Assembly: GCF_000190415.1 (NCBI RefSeq)
Contig: NZ_AEWF01000006.1
Span: forward strand, 106,936-170,935
Length of the DNA: 64,000 bases
Direction: 5' to 3'
From: Candidatus Odyssella thessalonicensis L13
GTDB lineage: Bacteria > Pseudomonadota > Alphaproteobacteria > Paracaedibacterales > Paracaedibacteraceae
Below the pieces are notes generated by a model. The model was given only the letters and a program-made list of their open reading frames with translations, made no database searches and was not told where the DNA came from. Shown here piece after piece: positions 39,157 through 48,788 of the stretch. Positions within the stretch are counted from its first letter, which is position 1, and every line of letters starts with the position of its first letter. The position numbers were made by a program, and so were the translations under genes.

Positions 39157-40293
39157 ATGACAAACAGATTACTAATGTCAGCAGCTGCACTACTACTTGT
39201 AGCTAGCTCAAGCGCAGAGGCGGCACAATGGAATGGACCAAGATGTTCTCAGGAATTTAGAAGATGGCAAGGCATGCATGGAAATTCAGATGCTAATTCA
39301 CCAGCACGAATTAATTCAGCAGCAGAAATCTTTAGAAACTGTCATAAGCTCGGCGCCTTAACTGAAGCTCAGAAAGTGATGATCGCTGCTGCCGGACGTT
39401 TAGATAGAGCTACTGGCAATCCTCTTCCAGCAGCACCAGCCGCCGGTGCGATGGTACCAGGAGGTGCAGGAGCAGGCGCAATGGTACCAGGAGGCGCAGG
39501 AGCAGGCGCAATGGCACCAGCAGCTGGTGGAGCAGCAGTAGCCGCACCTAGAGGAGGAGCAGCCGCAGGAGCCCCCCTAGGAATTGGAGCACCTGCACCA
39601 AGAGGGGGAGCAGCTGCAGGAGCACCCTTAGGAATTGGAGCACCCGCACCTAGAGGAGGAGCAGCTGCAGGAGCACCTCTAGGAATTGGAGCACCAGCAA
39701 GCGCTCAGCAACGCCAACACCAAGGCGGCGCCATGGTACCATTTGGTGGTCAACAGCAAAATCCAGGGCAGCATGCAGGTCATCGCTTGGCTATTGACGC
39801 ACCTGCACCTGGTGGTGGTTATGGTCATGCCCCGCGCCCCTTTATTGCTGGAATGATAGAGCCTAACCCTGACATGGACCGCCCTCTTCCGCCCCCACCT
39901 CCCGGTGCTGAGCTAGAAGCAGACGCATTCGGAGGAGCAATACCACTGCCACCACCGCCAGCAGGAGCAGACGCATTCGGAGGAGCAATACCACTGCCAC
40001 CACCGCCAGCAGGAGCAGGTGCACCCGGAGGAGCCATCATCCTTCCTCCACCCCCACCACCAGCAGGTGCGCTGGTAGTAGCCGGAGCCCATGGAGCACG
40101 ACGAGCCCCTGAAGTAGGTGCACCAGGAGCACGAGTAAATCCAGGTTATGAGGCACCTGGGAGCCTTAGAGGCGCCATAGCAGATGCCATGAATAATCGA
40201 CGACCTGCCATTGTGGGCACAGGCGACGTCGGCGAGGAGGAGGCTGACGATACTAACTGGGATGATGTAAACCCAGACGACTATCGTAGCTAG
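39157..40293 (+). CDS. Secreted Ala/Gly/Pro-rich repeat protein
   Basis: 378 residues. Signal peptide MTNRLLMSAAALLLVASSSAEA, then a unique 70-residue domain with two Cys (RCSQEF, FRNCHK). Next are a GAMVPGGAGA repeat, three 17-residue repeats (PRGGAAAGAPLGIGAPA), and two exact plus one degenerate copy of ADAFGGAIPLPPPPAG, then an acidic tail (VGEEEADDTNWDDVNPDDY). G/C content is visibly far above the neighbours. The poly-proline blocks resemble profilin- or EVH1-binding segments of actin-directed bacterial proteins, but no WH2 motif is seen. Function unknown. Confidence 0.8.
   Translation: MTNRLLMSAAALLLVASSSAEAAQWNGPRCSQEFRRWQGMHGNSDANSPARINSAAEIFRNCHKLGALTEAQKVMIAAAGRLDRATGNPLPAAPAAGAMVPGGAGAGAMVPGGAGAGAMAPAAGGAAVAAPRGGAAAGAPLGIGAPAPRGGAAAGAPLGIGAPAPRGGAAAGAPLGIGAPASAQQRQHQGGAMVPFGGQQQNPGQHAGHRLAIDAPAPGGGYGHAPRPFIAGMIEPNPDMDRPLPPPPPGAELEADAFGGAIPLPPPPAGADAFGGAIPLPPPPAGAGAPGGAIILPPPPPPAGALVVAGAHGARRAPEVGAPGARVNPGYEAPGSLRGAIADAMNNRRPAIVGTGDVGEEEADDTNWDDVNPDDYRS
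39547..39699 (+). repeat. Three tandem 51-base coding repeats
   Basis: Three consecutive units encoding PRGGAAAGAPLGIGAPA, differing mostly at third codon positions, inside the Ala/Gly/Pro-rich protein. Confidence 0.9.
39919..40065 (+). repeat. Tandem 48-base proline-rich coding repeats
   Basis: Two virtually identical 48-base units (ADAFGGAIPLPPPPAG) followed by a diverged third with a longer proline run. Confidence 0.9.
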
Positions 40294-40346
40294 AGAGCAT
40301 GATTAATTGGATGCTTGGGCGTTAGCCCTACCCTTAAGCTCCTCAA

Positions 40347-40378
40347 GATCCCTTGGCCTTTTCAAAGGTCAGGGGATT
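40347..40378 (+). terminator. Terminator-like hairpin after the repeat protein
   Basis: ATCCC...CCTTTT paired with AAAGG...GGGGAT, then TTTC. Imperfect stem, about 55 bases after the stop at 40293. Confidence 0.5.
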
Positions 40379-40484
40379 TCTAATTATAGAGGAGAGGAAA
40401 GAAGTTTAAAGCACGCCTCAAAGGTCCCCGTTTATTGCTCATCTTAAAGCAAAAGCAATGCGAGAGAATATTATGCTTTACAAT

Positions 40485-41486
40485 TTAAGCCTGCTTCAAA
40501 GCGAATAACTCGGGTTGATAAGCTTGAGCATTGTACTTTTTTAATATTTTTCGCAGCCAATTCAGATGATAATTAATAGTAGTGAAGGCAGTACAAAATT
40601 CTTCATTTGGCCAGAAAATTCTATTTTCTAAGTCCAAGCTGTTCATCAATATTCCTTGAGAGCATATAGCTGCCAGCTTATACTGCCCCGCACTTTGCTC
40701 AATAAAGAAAGGTGAGCCACTGTCGCCTGGACCTAACGGTGCCAAAAGAAAATGAGCATCTTTGTCTACTTCATAGGCTGGAAGCAAAGGAAAATCAGTT
40801 CCTGGAATGGGGATTTGGGGGAGATTCTTAGCTGTCTTATATTTGGAAGAATAATAACGATAAGGATCGTTAGGAGGAGATATATGTAGTTTTGCGTAAG
40901 TTACATGACGCTTGTATTCCTTTGGATGAGAATCATAATTTGACCTTAAGGTGAACTCGCCAGAGACACACCACCCGTCTATAAAACATTTCTCAGGATT
41001 TTCTTCTGGGGGGAAAAGTTGAGCATCAGATTGAGCGCACAGAAGGGGAAAATTTTCCAGCGGGAGAGATGACTCTAAATGTAGAATTGCTATGTCATAA
41101 CAGTCTATCGGCTTATGTTTTAAGGTAAGCTGACTCGGACGTAAGGCTATTTCCTTTATATTATAAGACTTAAAATTAAAAATAAAAACACCTGAATAAA
41201 AATCCTTTATGGTATGAGCTGTCGTCAGCACCAAGTTTGGCGCAATCGCTGTCCCGACAGAGCAAAAAGGTTTTCCATTTTCTTTTTCAATTTCTACCAC
41301 ACCTACGGCTTGAGCGTAGCTGGCTGTTTCTCCCAGCCATATCGCTTGATCATAAGCTGTTGCTTCAACGGTCGTACCCCCTCGAGGAAAAGAATGTTTT
41401 TCACTATCATCCACTAATCCGGCGTATGCTCCAAAAGAGACTAAATTTATGGCAAAAATAATTTTAATGATTTGGGCTTTTAGCAT
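40485..41486 (-). CDS. Secreted trypsin-like serine protease (S1 family)
   Basis: 333 residues. Signal peptide KIIFAINLVSFGAYA near the N-terminus. Catalytic triad: His in LVLTTAHTIKD, Asp in YDIAILHLE, Ser in GPGDSGSPFF. A Cys pair (FCSVGTAI, CFIDGWC) could form disulfides. Same broad family as the protease at 1967-2929 but clearly diverged. Probably acts outside the inner membrane. Monocistronic. Confidence 0.87.
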   Translation of the reverse strand: MLKAQIIKIIFAINLVSFGAYAGLVDDSEKHSFPRGGTTVEATAYDQAIWLGETASYAQAVGVVEIEKENGKPFCSVGTAIAPNLVLTTAHTIKDFYSGVFIFNFKSYNIKEIALRPSQLTLKHKPIDCYDIAILHLESSLPLENFPLLCAQSDAQLFPPEENPEKCFIDGWCVSGEFTLRSNYDSHPKEYKRHVTYAKLHISPPNDPYRYYSSKYKTAKNLPQIPIPGTDFPLLPAYEVDKDAHFLLAPLGPGDSGSPFFIEQSAGQYKLAAICSQGILMNSLDLENRIFWPNEEFCTAFTTINYHLNWLRKILKKYNAQAYQPELFALKQA

Positions 41487-42215
41487 GTAATCCTCATTTA
41501 AATACTTATTATTAATGTTTTAGTTGTTACAAAGATGGAAATACCCTTGAGTATTATATCATCGATAATCTTCTTTTCTGTCAATAGACGAGTAAGCAAG
41601 CCGAATTAATTCGTACAGATCCTCTTATAATTATGCTTCCTTTTAACTTAGATTAAATCTTTTTACTACAGAGCAATTTTTTTAGGGGTTAACTGTACAG
41701 AGCTTCATCAATTCTAGAAACGGATTCCCTAGCCTTGTTTAAGCAAAACATCTGCTTGCCAGTATAGACAATAAATTGGAAAAAACACGCAACGGGCAAA
41801 TTTTAATAGCGGAAACAATGAATTAAAAGAATATTGCAAATGTGACGCGCCTCCGATTGGGGTAATAGAGAAGAGAAAGCTCTCTTCTCAAAATCATAGC
41901 AAAAGTAAACCTTGCGTTTCTATTAAGAAGATAGCCCTCTATTAAAAAATATTAATTTTCCATAAGTTAAGCCAAACTGAAACTGAATCGGTTTTCAACA
42001 GAACCTGTGGATAACTCTTTTAATAACTTCAGAATAAAACTTAACGCATGGCTCCTGCTGTGGATATTAACCCTTTGCTAATAATTTAAGCTCAGTGTTA
42101 AAAACTTGCAGAACGTTTATAATAATCTCCTGTAAGACAGTCACTCTTTTAAACAGTAAAATACTTACTGTAACATTAAGGGGCAGTGGAATTTATTAAT
42201 TCTACAAAAGGGTTA
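41487..42215. other. Long spacer, no gene
   Basis: About 730 bases. It holds one hairpin (GAGAAGAGA at 41868-41876 with TCTCTTCTC at 41881-41889) but no open frame worth calling. It may hold regulatory DNA for the leftward protease gene. Confidence 0.4.
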
Positions 42216-43274
42216 TCAAGATAGCTGTGAGAGCATATGCGGGTCGAGAGTACTATTATCCCCCTGGCCAATCCCAACAAAGAAGAGCGGTTGTTCAGTA
42301 CTACTCGTCAAAGACAAGAATTTCTCTACGCCAGAATCACTAAATGCTCCTGTCATCCACGTATCCAGCCCTAAGGCCGTTGCTGTCAATACGATGGATT
42401 GAGAGGCGTGACCGATATCGATTAATGCCATGCGGTAACCGCGTGAGTGAGGATATTTCCACCACGCCTTTTCGAAACGTGAGGTTAGGAAAATGCCGGC
42501 TGCTAAGCCTTCAGCAAAATACTGACCATATAGAAGCGGGATCAATTCCTCTTCTGCAAGTTTTTCTTCAATTAAAGTTAAATGATGGTCAAATGAATCG
42601 TAATGATAGATGCCTGGCGTTAAGCCTTCGATGCGAAAAGCAATCAAATAAGCTTCCTCCGGATGCAGGCCACCCGCTGAGGGAAAAGATTTACGCCGCC
42701 CCATAACCTGCAAATCATTTTCTTCTAAGTCCGACCATTTCTCGTGAAGGGGCCCTAAGCTTACAAATAAAAGTGCGCTCAGAGTTTCTAAAGAAATCTT
42801 TTCCCCCTTAAAGGAGCGGTTGGTTTTCCGTCTTTTAATCACCGAATAAAATCTTTCTTGTTCCAATAGAGAAAGATCAGGCTCCGGCAATGACACTATA
42901 GGTGCCCCTTCTTTGCGGATATGAAAAGTGGGCGGATGCGTACTAATTGAGTTACAATAAGCTAAGTAGTTTTCAATCCAGTCGTCTCGACTCATCCCAA
43001 TTAAATGTTCTGCAATGTCTTTGGTGCCAATATGAAAGATCTTTGAGAGTTCATCCCATCCCCATTCCCTTTGCAAAAAAGGGGTTTTAGCAATTAATTG
43101 TGCCTGTTCTAACTCTGCATCAATGAGTAATAAGCTCTCAGCTTTTCCTTCAGCCCAAAGCCGCAATCGCTCCATATATTCAGGAGCTAAAGTAAATTGA
43201 GTATGATGAAGATAATTCCATACCACAAATTGACCATCTTTAATCAGGAAAAAGAGATTGGGGTTGATATACAT
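42216..43274 (-). CDS. SagB-type nitroreductase-fold dehydrogenase
   Basis: 352 residues. Residues about 140-350 are a SagB-type FMN domain: ERFYSVIKRRKTNRSFKGEK, FPSAGGLHPEEAYLIAFRIE, GIYHYDSFDHHLTLIEE, and the C-terminal LGLDTWMTGAFSDSGVEKFL. The first 120 residues are a separate domain that reads like a peptide/leader-binding wing (NLFFLIKDGQFVVWNYLHHT). SagB enzymes oxidise azolines to azoles during thiazole/oxazole peptide maturation. No SagC/SagD cyclodehydratase, precursor peptide or transporter is adjacent, so it is an orphan here. A different redox role is possible. Confidence 0.8.
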   Translation of the reverse strand: MYINPNLFFLIKDGQFVVWNYLHHTQFTLAPEYMERLRLWAEGKAESLLLIDAELEQAQLIAKTPFLQREWGWDELSKIFHIGTKDIAEHLIGMSRDDWIENYLAYCNSISTHPPTFHIRKEGAPIVSLPEPDLSLLEQERFYSVIKRRKTNRSFKGEKISLETLSALLFVSLGPLHEKWSDLEENDLQVMGRRKSFPSAGGLHPEEAYLIAFRIEGLTPGIYHYDSFDHHLTLIEEKLAEEELIPLLYGQYFAEGLAAGIFLTSRFEKAWWKYPHSRGYRMALIDIGHASQSIVLTATALGLDTWMTGAFSDSGVEKFLSLTSSTEQPLFFVGIGQGDNSTLDPHMLSQLS

Positions 43275-44077
43275 AAGGCTATCCTTTTAAGTACCCTACG
43301 GCTTTATTTATTATTCTTAATAAGCTGACCTTTACCCTACCCCTATTCCCTCACTTTGAAAAGGAAATTTATCTTAAACAAAGCCATAATTATGGAAAAG
43401 ATTGATATTAATTTTGTTATCTCTGCTCCCCTTCTTAAAGAAAATACTTGCAGTAATTGAAGGCTATATCCGTGCCTCTCAACAAAGTTAAGAAGGGACA
43501 ATATTTTCTTGCTCCCTTAAAATTTTATCCCTCTGTTAAATATAAGGCCCCTAAAACCTCTGCTACACCATTGATTCTCATCTATATTAGCCTCGGAATA
43601 ACATTACCCGCCCCTTTAATTTTATGGAGAGCGTCGTTTTCAAGAAGAAATTAAAGGCGAGATAGCGCTCCTCCTGTCAAATAAGGAACTTAAATTAATG
43701 GAGCTACATATATTCGACAAAGCGGATAGGCTTGAAACTCTTATGTCCCAGCCGTAAGGAGAGTATATTTCTTCTAAATTTTACCTCTCAGCCATATTTA
43801 AAATCGGCTAATCATTTAGTACAGACGGATGACAATGGAGAACTATTAGCCCTAAAAAAATTATTCCTGAACAGGGCTAATTTACTAACCAGTCCTTTCC
43901 CGAACCCACACTTACTGAGTCTTCCTTTAGAATAGCTCCCAATTGAGGAAGATAAAAGCGCAAAGGGTTGTGGTTCCTCTTGGTTCATTTAGCTTTTGCG
44001 GGAATTTTAATAAATGTAAGCTTGCCTTTCTATTTATTCCTACACGATTAGCTTGGATGAGTAAGAATCACCTTTTA
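43275..44077. other. Long spacer with no convincing gene
   Basis: Two plus-strand frames of 65-67 codons (43457, 43732) occur but lack ribosome sites and look like chance or decayed sequence. Confidence 0.35.
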
Positions 44078-44329
44078 TCAAATAAATACCCTTTGAAAGT
44101 CTGCATCTTTATTTTTTAATAATGGTGACAGCGTACTTGCATTAATCCTGCCAACAACCCCTCTATGCTCTTTGAAAGGATACTGTATGCTTATGGCGGC
44201 CAAATAGATTGCAGCAGTGTAAGTTACTGATCTGAAGAAATGCTCATCACAATGTTTTGAAGCCGCTGCGTTCGCCAGAGATGCTGAAGATGTTAATTTT
44301 TTAATTGCTCTACGAAGATTAAGGCTCAC
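44078..44329 (-). CDS. Possible small protein, GTG start
   Basis: 83 residues starting at GTG (44327-44329). It reads SLNLRRAIKKLTSSASLANA, then a helical AIYLAAISIQYPFKE and a C-terminal VVGRINASTLSPLLKNKD. Basic N-terminus. Length and helix pattern recall small histone-fold proteins, but I could not confirm any family. The ribosome site is weak. A hairpin with T-rich tail (44345-44375) lies just upstream on the same strand. Confidence 0.4.
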   Translation of the reverse strand: MSLNLRRAIKKLTSSASLANAAASKHCDEHFFRSVTYTAAIYLAAISIQYPFKEHRGVVGRINASTLSPLLKNKDADFQRVFI

Positions 44330-44344
44330 CGTTAACTAAGATAA

Positions 44345-44375
44345 AGCCTCTGTGATTTCAAAAACCACAGAGGCT
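44345..44375 (-). terminator. Hairpin with T-rich tail on the minus strand
   Basis: Perfect 10-base arms AGCCTCTGTG and CACAGAGGCT around an 11-base loop. On the minus strand it is followed by TTTATCTT. It lies 15 bases upstream of the small GTG-start gene, so it is either the end of a short upstream transcript or an attenuator. Confidence 0.55.
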
Positions 44376-44721
44376 GGCATCGAAAGAACAACAATATAAC
44401 CGAGGTTGTAATACTTTATTAACAAATTTACAAGCTCTAAAAACACCTTTTTAGATTTTTTTGCAATAAACATAAAAATAATTCAATAAAAAATCTATAT
44501 AAATATTTTATACACCATATTTAATTACTATATTCATTTAAATTTTACTTAAGTTTATATAAAATAAATTTCAATTTATCTGCATTTTAGCTTGTTCTAC
44601 GCCACAGTATAGCAATAAAACTCAAGCCAATAGCACACATTACCCTCCTGCTTGAGCACGAGGAGTTTCTAGCATAACCTTATATTTATTGTTTAATTTT
44701 AGAAATGCCATTAGGTTTAAG

Positions 44722-46217
44722 ATGAGAGTATTCTTATTACCCTTTTTGCTAAGCAGCGTATCTCCTTTAATTGCTGTTAAAGCTCTTGAATCCTTTCACT
44801 CTGATGCCAATAAAATATTATCTTCCCCTGATGCCGAACAGACCCGCAGACAGATGAGAGAGGCCTGTTGCAAGGAACGTCAAGAAGGGAAAAGCACAGA
44901 GGAGTTTTATCATGTAGGCCTTGCCTACCGTGATGGTAAAGCTGGGGGGGGTATGCCTAAGGATCATGGATGGCGTAGGAATGGGCTAAGGCGTACTTTT
45001 ATGAAGCTGCTATGCACAACCATCTTAAAGTCATGCACAATCTGGGATCAATTTTTTATAATGCCAATGATTATAAAACATCTGCTTTATGGTTCCAAAG
45101 AGCTGTTAATCATAGGTTTGCGCCGTCGCAACGCAATCTCGCCCGCATGGCAAATGACAACCTTATTGATCCGACAACCGTTTACTTTGCCGAAAAGCAT
45201 CGTCCTTACCCTTCCCCAACCCTCCTTAAGCCAAACCCGACCGCCTTTGAAGCCTATTCCCTCCCTCCAGAATTACAGCTGGGCTCTTATCAACTGTCGC
45301 CTATATATGGCGATCCCGTATCTTTGGAATATGTTACGGAACAGCTTAAAACGGTACCCCATCAGCAAAAAGGGATTAACGGGATGCTTATCAACACAGC
45401 CCCTGACCTTACGCATCTGCAAACCATTTCAGACTTGCTAGCAGATGAACAGGGTCGTAAGTTCTTATGCCGTATCTATAACCCTATCATAGGTTTCAAG
45501 AATAAAAATTCAGAAATTGACAAATATTTCCAAGCTGCTGTCGATCAAATTATTGCATCTGATCAGCCCGCACAAGCCTATAACTTTTTAAAATTTCTTT
45601 ATTTGAAAGCAGGGAGTATTAATCTGTTCTCGCCCTCTCAAGCTTTGCCTTATTTTATCTCGCTCGAAAGTTTATTACGGTGTGAGTCTGAGCTGGCCGG
45701 ACAGCGCCTGGTCCAACCCTACATGGATCAGATTCAAATCTATCTGAACATTAAGAAAGCTTATACTCCGCTTTTCCTAACTGCCGATACGGTCCAAATT
45801 GCAAGCTGCAACACTCAAAATCAAGAACAGCTAGCCATTATTGAAGCGCTACACAAGCTGAAAGAAACCCATGAAAAACCATCCAGTGATAGCAAAGTAT
45901 CCATTAATGGAAAAGCATATCAATCTGAAGCTTTTTACGGGCCAACAAGATTTATAGGCTCTCTCGTATATAACCAGGGCGATCTGGAAGTTATTAGCAG
46001 TAGCTATGTTATCAATAAAACTACTCTTCTGGATGGCCCTGCCCTTATTAAAGTCAAAGAATTTACCCTTGCTGATGATTTTGCTGCTGCCAAAGGGGCA
46101 GTGATCATAGCGGAAAAATTTAAATTTTTACCAGGACGTATCTGGAAGCCGCAGAATTGTCACTTTATCCGAACTGAGAAGGTTAAGCTTGACCATTCAA
46201 CCTCCCTAAATGACTGA
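44722..46217 (+). pseudogene. Frameshifted exported Sel1-like repeat protein
   Basis: Start placed at 44722 (MRVFLLPFLLSSVSPLIAVKA, signal peptide; AGG seven bases upstream). The first frame reads through a Sel1-type start (EFYHVGLAYRDGKAGGGMPK) and leaves the sense frame near 44970-44985. The next frame resumes as EWAKAYFYEAAMHNHLKVMH and NLGSIFYNANDYKTSALWFQ to the stop at 46217. One extra base in the GGAA at 44978-44981 would join them. A G8 run (44944-44951) lies just before. The full product would be about 497 residues. The C-terminal 350 residues are of unknown type. Confidence 0.65.
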
Positions 46218-46252
46218 ATTCCCGCTTACAGTTAGCTTGAGCAGCATTCAAC

Positions 46253-46278
46253 ACAATAGCCTGAGCGCTATTGTTTTT
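46253..46278 (+). terminator. Rho-independent terminator
   Basis: ACAATAGC and GCTATTGT arms, followed by a run of five T. Ends the Sel1-repeat transcript ahead of lepA. Confidence 0.75.
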
Positions 46279-46508
46279 GCTCAGCTTTAATTCCCCACTT
46301 AAGTTCTAGGAGATGAAAGAGTGGTAAGCCTTAGAGATTTTCTATAATGCGCTCAACAAATCAGCATAAAGCTTTTTCTCTGCTATTGAAGCTAAAGCAT
46401 TACCTGCTAATTTTATAAGTCAAACCAGCAGGCAATTTATTCTATGATTGCGTTTCCTTGAGGGTTCATTTAAAAATGAAAGAAATCAATTTGTTTACAG
46501 TAAGATTA

Positions 46509-48302
46509 ATGAAAAACATTCGTAACTTTGCTATTATTGCTCACATTGATCATGGCAAATCAACCATGGCAGATCGTTTAATTGAACATTGTGGCGCCAT
46601 CGAATCCCGCGAAATGAAAGATCAGCTTTTAGATTCAATGGATATTGAGCGGGAACGCGGCATTACTATCAAAGCTCAAACAGTGCGCCTTAATTACAAA
46701 GCCAAGGATGGGGAAACTTATCAATTAAACTTAATGGACACACCCGGTCACGTCGACTTTGCTTACGAGGTTAGTCGCTCTCTGGCTGCCTGCGAGGGGT
46801 CTCTTCTTATTGTTGACGCCAGCCAAGGGGTGGAAGCGCAAACCCTAGCTAATGTGTATCAAGCAATTGATAATAATCATGAAATTATTCCAGTACTGAA
46901 CAAAATAGATTTACCTGCTGCTGACCCTGAGCGGGTAAAGCAGCAGATTGAAGATGTTATCGGTTTAGATGCCTCTGATGCTATTCTAGCCTCAGCAAAA
47001 TCTCGGCTAGGTATAGAAGACGTTTTAGAAGCCATTGTTCACCGCTTACCACCACCGACAGGTGACCAATCAGCCCCGCTTCAAGCCATGCTAATCGACA
47101 GCTGGTATGACGCTTACTTGGGTGTAATGATTCTGGTACGAGTAAAAAATGGCATCCTTAATAAAGGAATGAAGATCCGCATGATGTCGACAGGGGCCAC
47201 TTATGAGGTGGACCGGGTTGGCTATTTTACGCCTAAACAAGTGTTGATTGATCGATTGCTGCCGGGTGAAGTTGGGTTTATTACTGCCAGCATTAAAGCG
47301 GTGGCTGATTGTAAAGTTGGCGATACTATCACTGACGAGCGCCGGCAAGCAGCGGCACCTTTACCTGGCTTTAAACCCTCTGTACCGGTGGTTTTCTGTG
47401 GTCTATTCCCTGTGGATGCAGCAGATTTTGAAAGGTTACGTGACAGCCTAGCTAAGTTACAACTAAATGACGCGAGTTTCCATTATGAAGCCGAAAGTTC
47501 AGCGGCGCTCGGCTATGGATTCCGCTGTGGTTTTCTAGGATTACTGCATCTCGAGATTATCCAGGAGCGTTTAGAACGCGAATTTGACCTCGATTTAATC
47601 ACAACAGCCCCTAGTGTTGTCTATAAAATATATATGACTAATGGCACCCAGATTGAACTCCATAATCCAGCCGATTATCCTGATATAGTTAAAATAGATC
47701 GCATTGAAGAACCCTGGATCAAAGCAACAATTCTAGTACCTGATGATTATCTAGGTGCTGTGTTAACCTTATGTAATGAGCGCAGAGGCATTCAAGTTGA
47801 CCTCACTTATGCTGGCAACCGCGCCATGGCTGTCTATAAGCTTCCTTTAAATGAGGTCGTTTTCGACTTCTATGATCGTCTCAAATCGATTAGCCGCGGC
47901 TATGCTTCCTTTGATTACACCTTAGACTCGTATGAGGAAAGTGATATCGCTAAAGTTGCCATCCTTGTTAACAGTGAACCTGTAGATGCCTTGTCGATGC
48001 TTGTCCATCGCGGGCGAGCAGAAGCGCGCGGACGCATGATTTGTGAACGGCTTAAAGATTTGATTCCGCGACAGCTGTTTAAGATAGCCATCCAAGCTGC
48101 CATCGGTGGCAAAGTGATTGCTCGGGAAACTGTTTCTGCTCTTCGCAAAGATGTCACAGCTAAGTGTTATGGTGGTGATATTTCGCGCAAACGCAAGTTG
48201 TTAGACAAACAAAAAGAAGGTAAGAAGAAAATGCGACAGTACGGCAATGTGGAAATCCCGCAAAGCGCCTTTATTGCTGCCTTAAAAATGAATGACAATT
48301 AA
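46509..48302 (+). CDS. lepA: Elongation factor 4 (LepA)
   Basis: Start set at 46509, giving [19 protein letters not shown], the N-terminus of E. coli LepA, and 597 residues (family about 600). In-frame starts also exist at 46476 and, as TTG, 46458. G1 AHIDHGKS, G2/G3 around [12 protein letters not shown] and DTPGHVDF, and NKID in [12 protein letters not shown]. The LepA-specific C-terminal domain ([39 protein letters not shown]) is intact. It is a ribosome-associated GTPase important under ionic stress. Confidence 0.97.
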   Translation: MKNIRNFAIIAHIDHGKSTMADRLIEHCGAIESREMKDQLLDSMDIERERGITIKAQTVRLNYKAKDGETYQLNLMDTPGHVDFAYEVSRSLAACEGSLLIVDASQGVEAQTLANVYQAIDNNHEIIPVLNKIDLPAADPERVKQQIEDVIGLDASDAILASAKSRLGIEDVLEAIVHRLPPPTGDQSAPLQAMLIDSWYDAYLGVMILVRVKNGILNKGMKIRMMSTGATYEVDRVGYFTPKQVLIDRLLPGEVGFITASIKAVADCKVGDTITDERRQAAAPLPGFKPSVPVVFCGLFPVDAADFERLRDSLAKLQLNDASFHYEAESSAALGYGFRCGFLGLLHLEIIQERLEREFDLDLITTAPSVVYKIYMTNGTQIELHNPADYPDIVKIDRIEEPWIKATILVPDDYLGAVLTLCNERRGIQVDLTYAGNRAMAVYKLPLNEVVFDFYDRLKSISRGYASFDYTLDSYEESDIAKVAILVNSEPVDALSMLVHRGRAEARGRMICERLKDLIPRQLFKIAIQAAIGGKVIARETVSALRKDVTAKCYGGDISRKRKLLDKQKEGKKKMRQYGNVEIPQSAFIAALKMNDN

Positions 48303-48322
48303 GCTATAATGCTTACTCCTGG

Positions 48323-48356
48323 CAGCTTAAGAGCACAACTCTTAAGCTGTACTTTT
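48323..48356 (+). terminator. Rho-independent terminator of lepA
   Basis: CAGCTTAAGAG and CTCTTAAGCTG arms, 5-base loop, then TACTTTT. Confidence 0.8.
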
Positions 48357-48788
48357 ACCCTATTAGCTAGCAATTTATAATTTATCTGGATAGACTGACA
48401 GCAATTCCCCTTCACCTCTGAGTACGATGCTAAAGATCATAATGCCGCTCTTAGAGAATTTTGACGCCATAATCATGCTTACTTTACCTCCTTTGTCCTC
48501 GCCTTCTTTATAGAAACTCGCCCACAGCAAATAAAAGCAGCACGCGTACTGCTCTTTAAAAAGACGGCCTAACCGTAAAATCGTTTTATAATGCCTTTTC
48601 AGTCTCCTTAAAGTTTAAGGGGGAATACCTCCAGAAGTAATTATACAGCAGCTTTTACCATTATTTATTGTAGAAAAAACTAGCTATTTATTGAAATTAA
48701 TGCTGTCACGGGCAAATTTTTGTTGAAATATTCAGCCTCAATTAACATCTAAATAACAGGACATCAAATTTAATATAAAAAATTCATA
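48357..48788. other. Spacer, no gene
   Basis: About 430 AT-rich bases. Nothing coding seen. Presumably carries the promoter of the 48789 gene. Confidence 0.35.

Noticed and set aside
43457..43935. Two short plus-strand frames
   Set aside because: No ribosome sites, no signal or motif; probably chance frames in a spacer.
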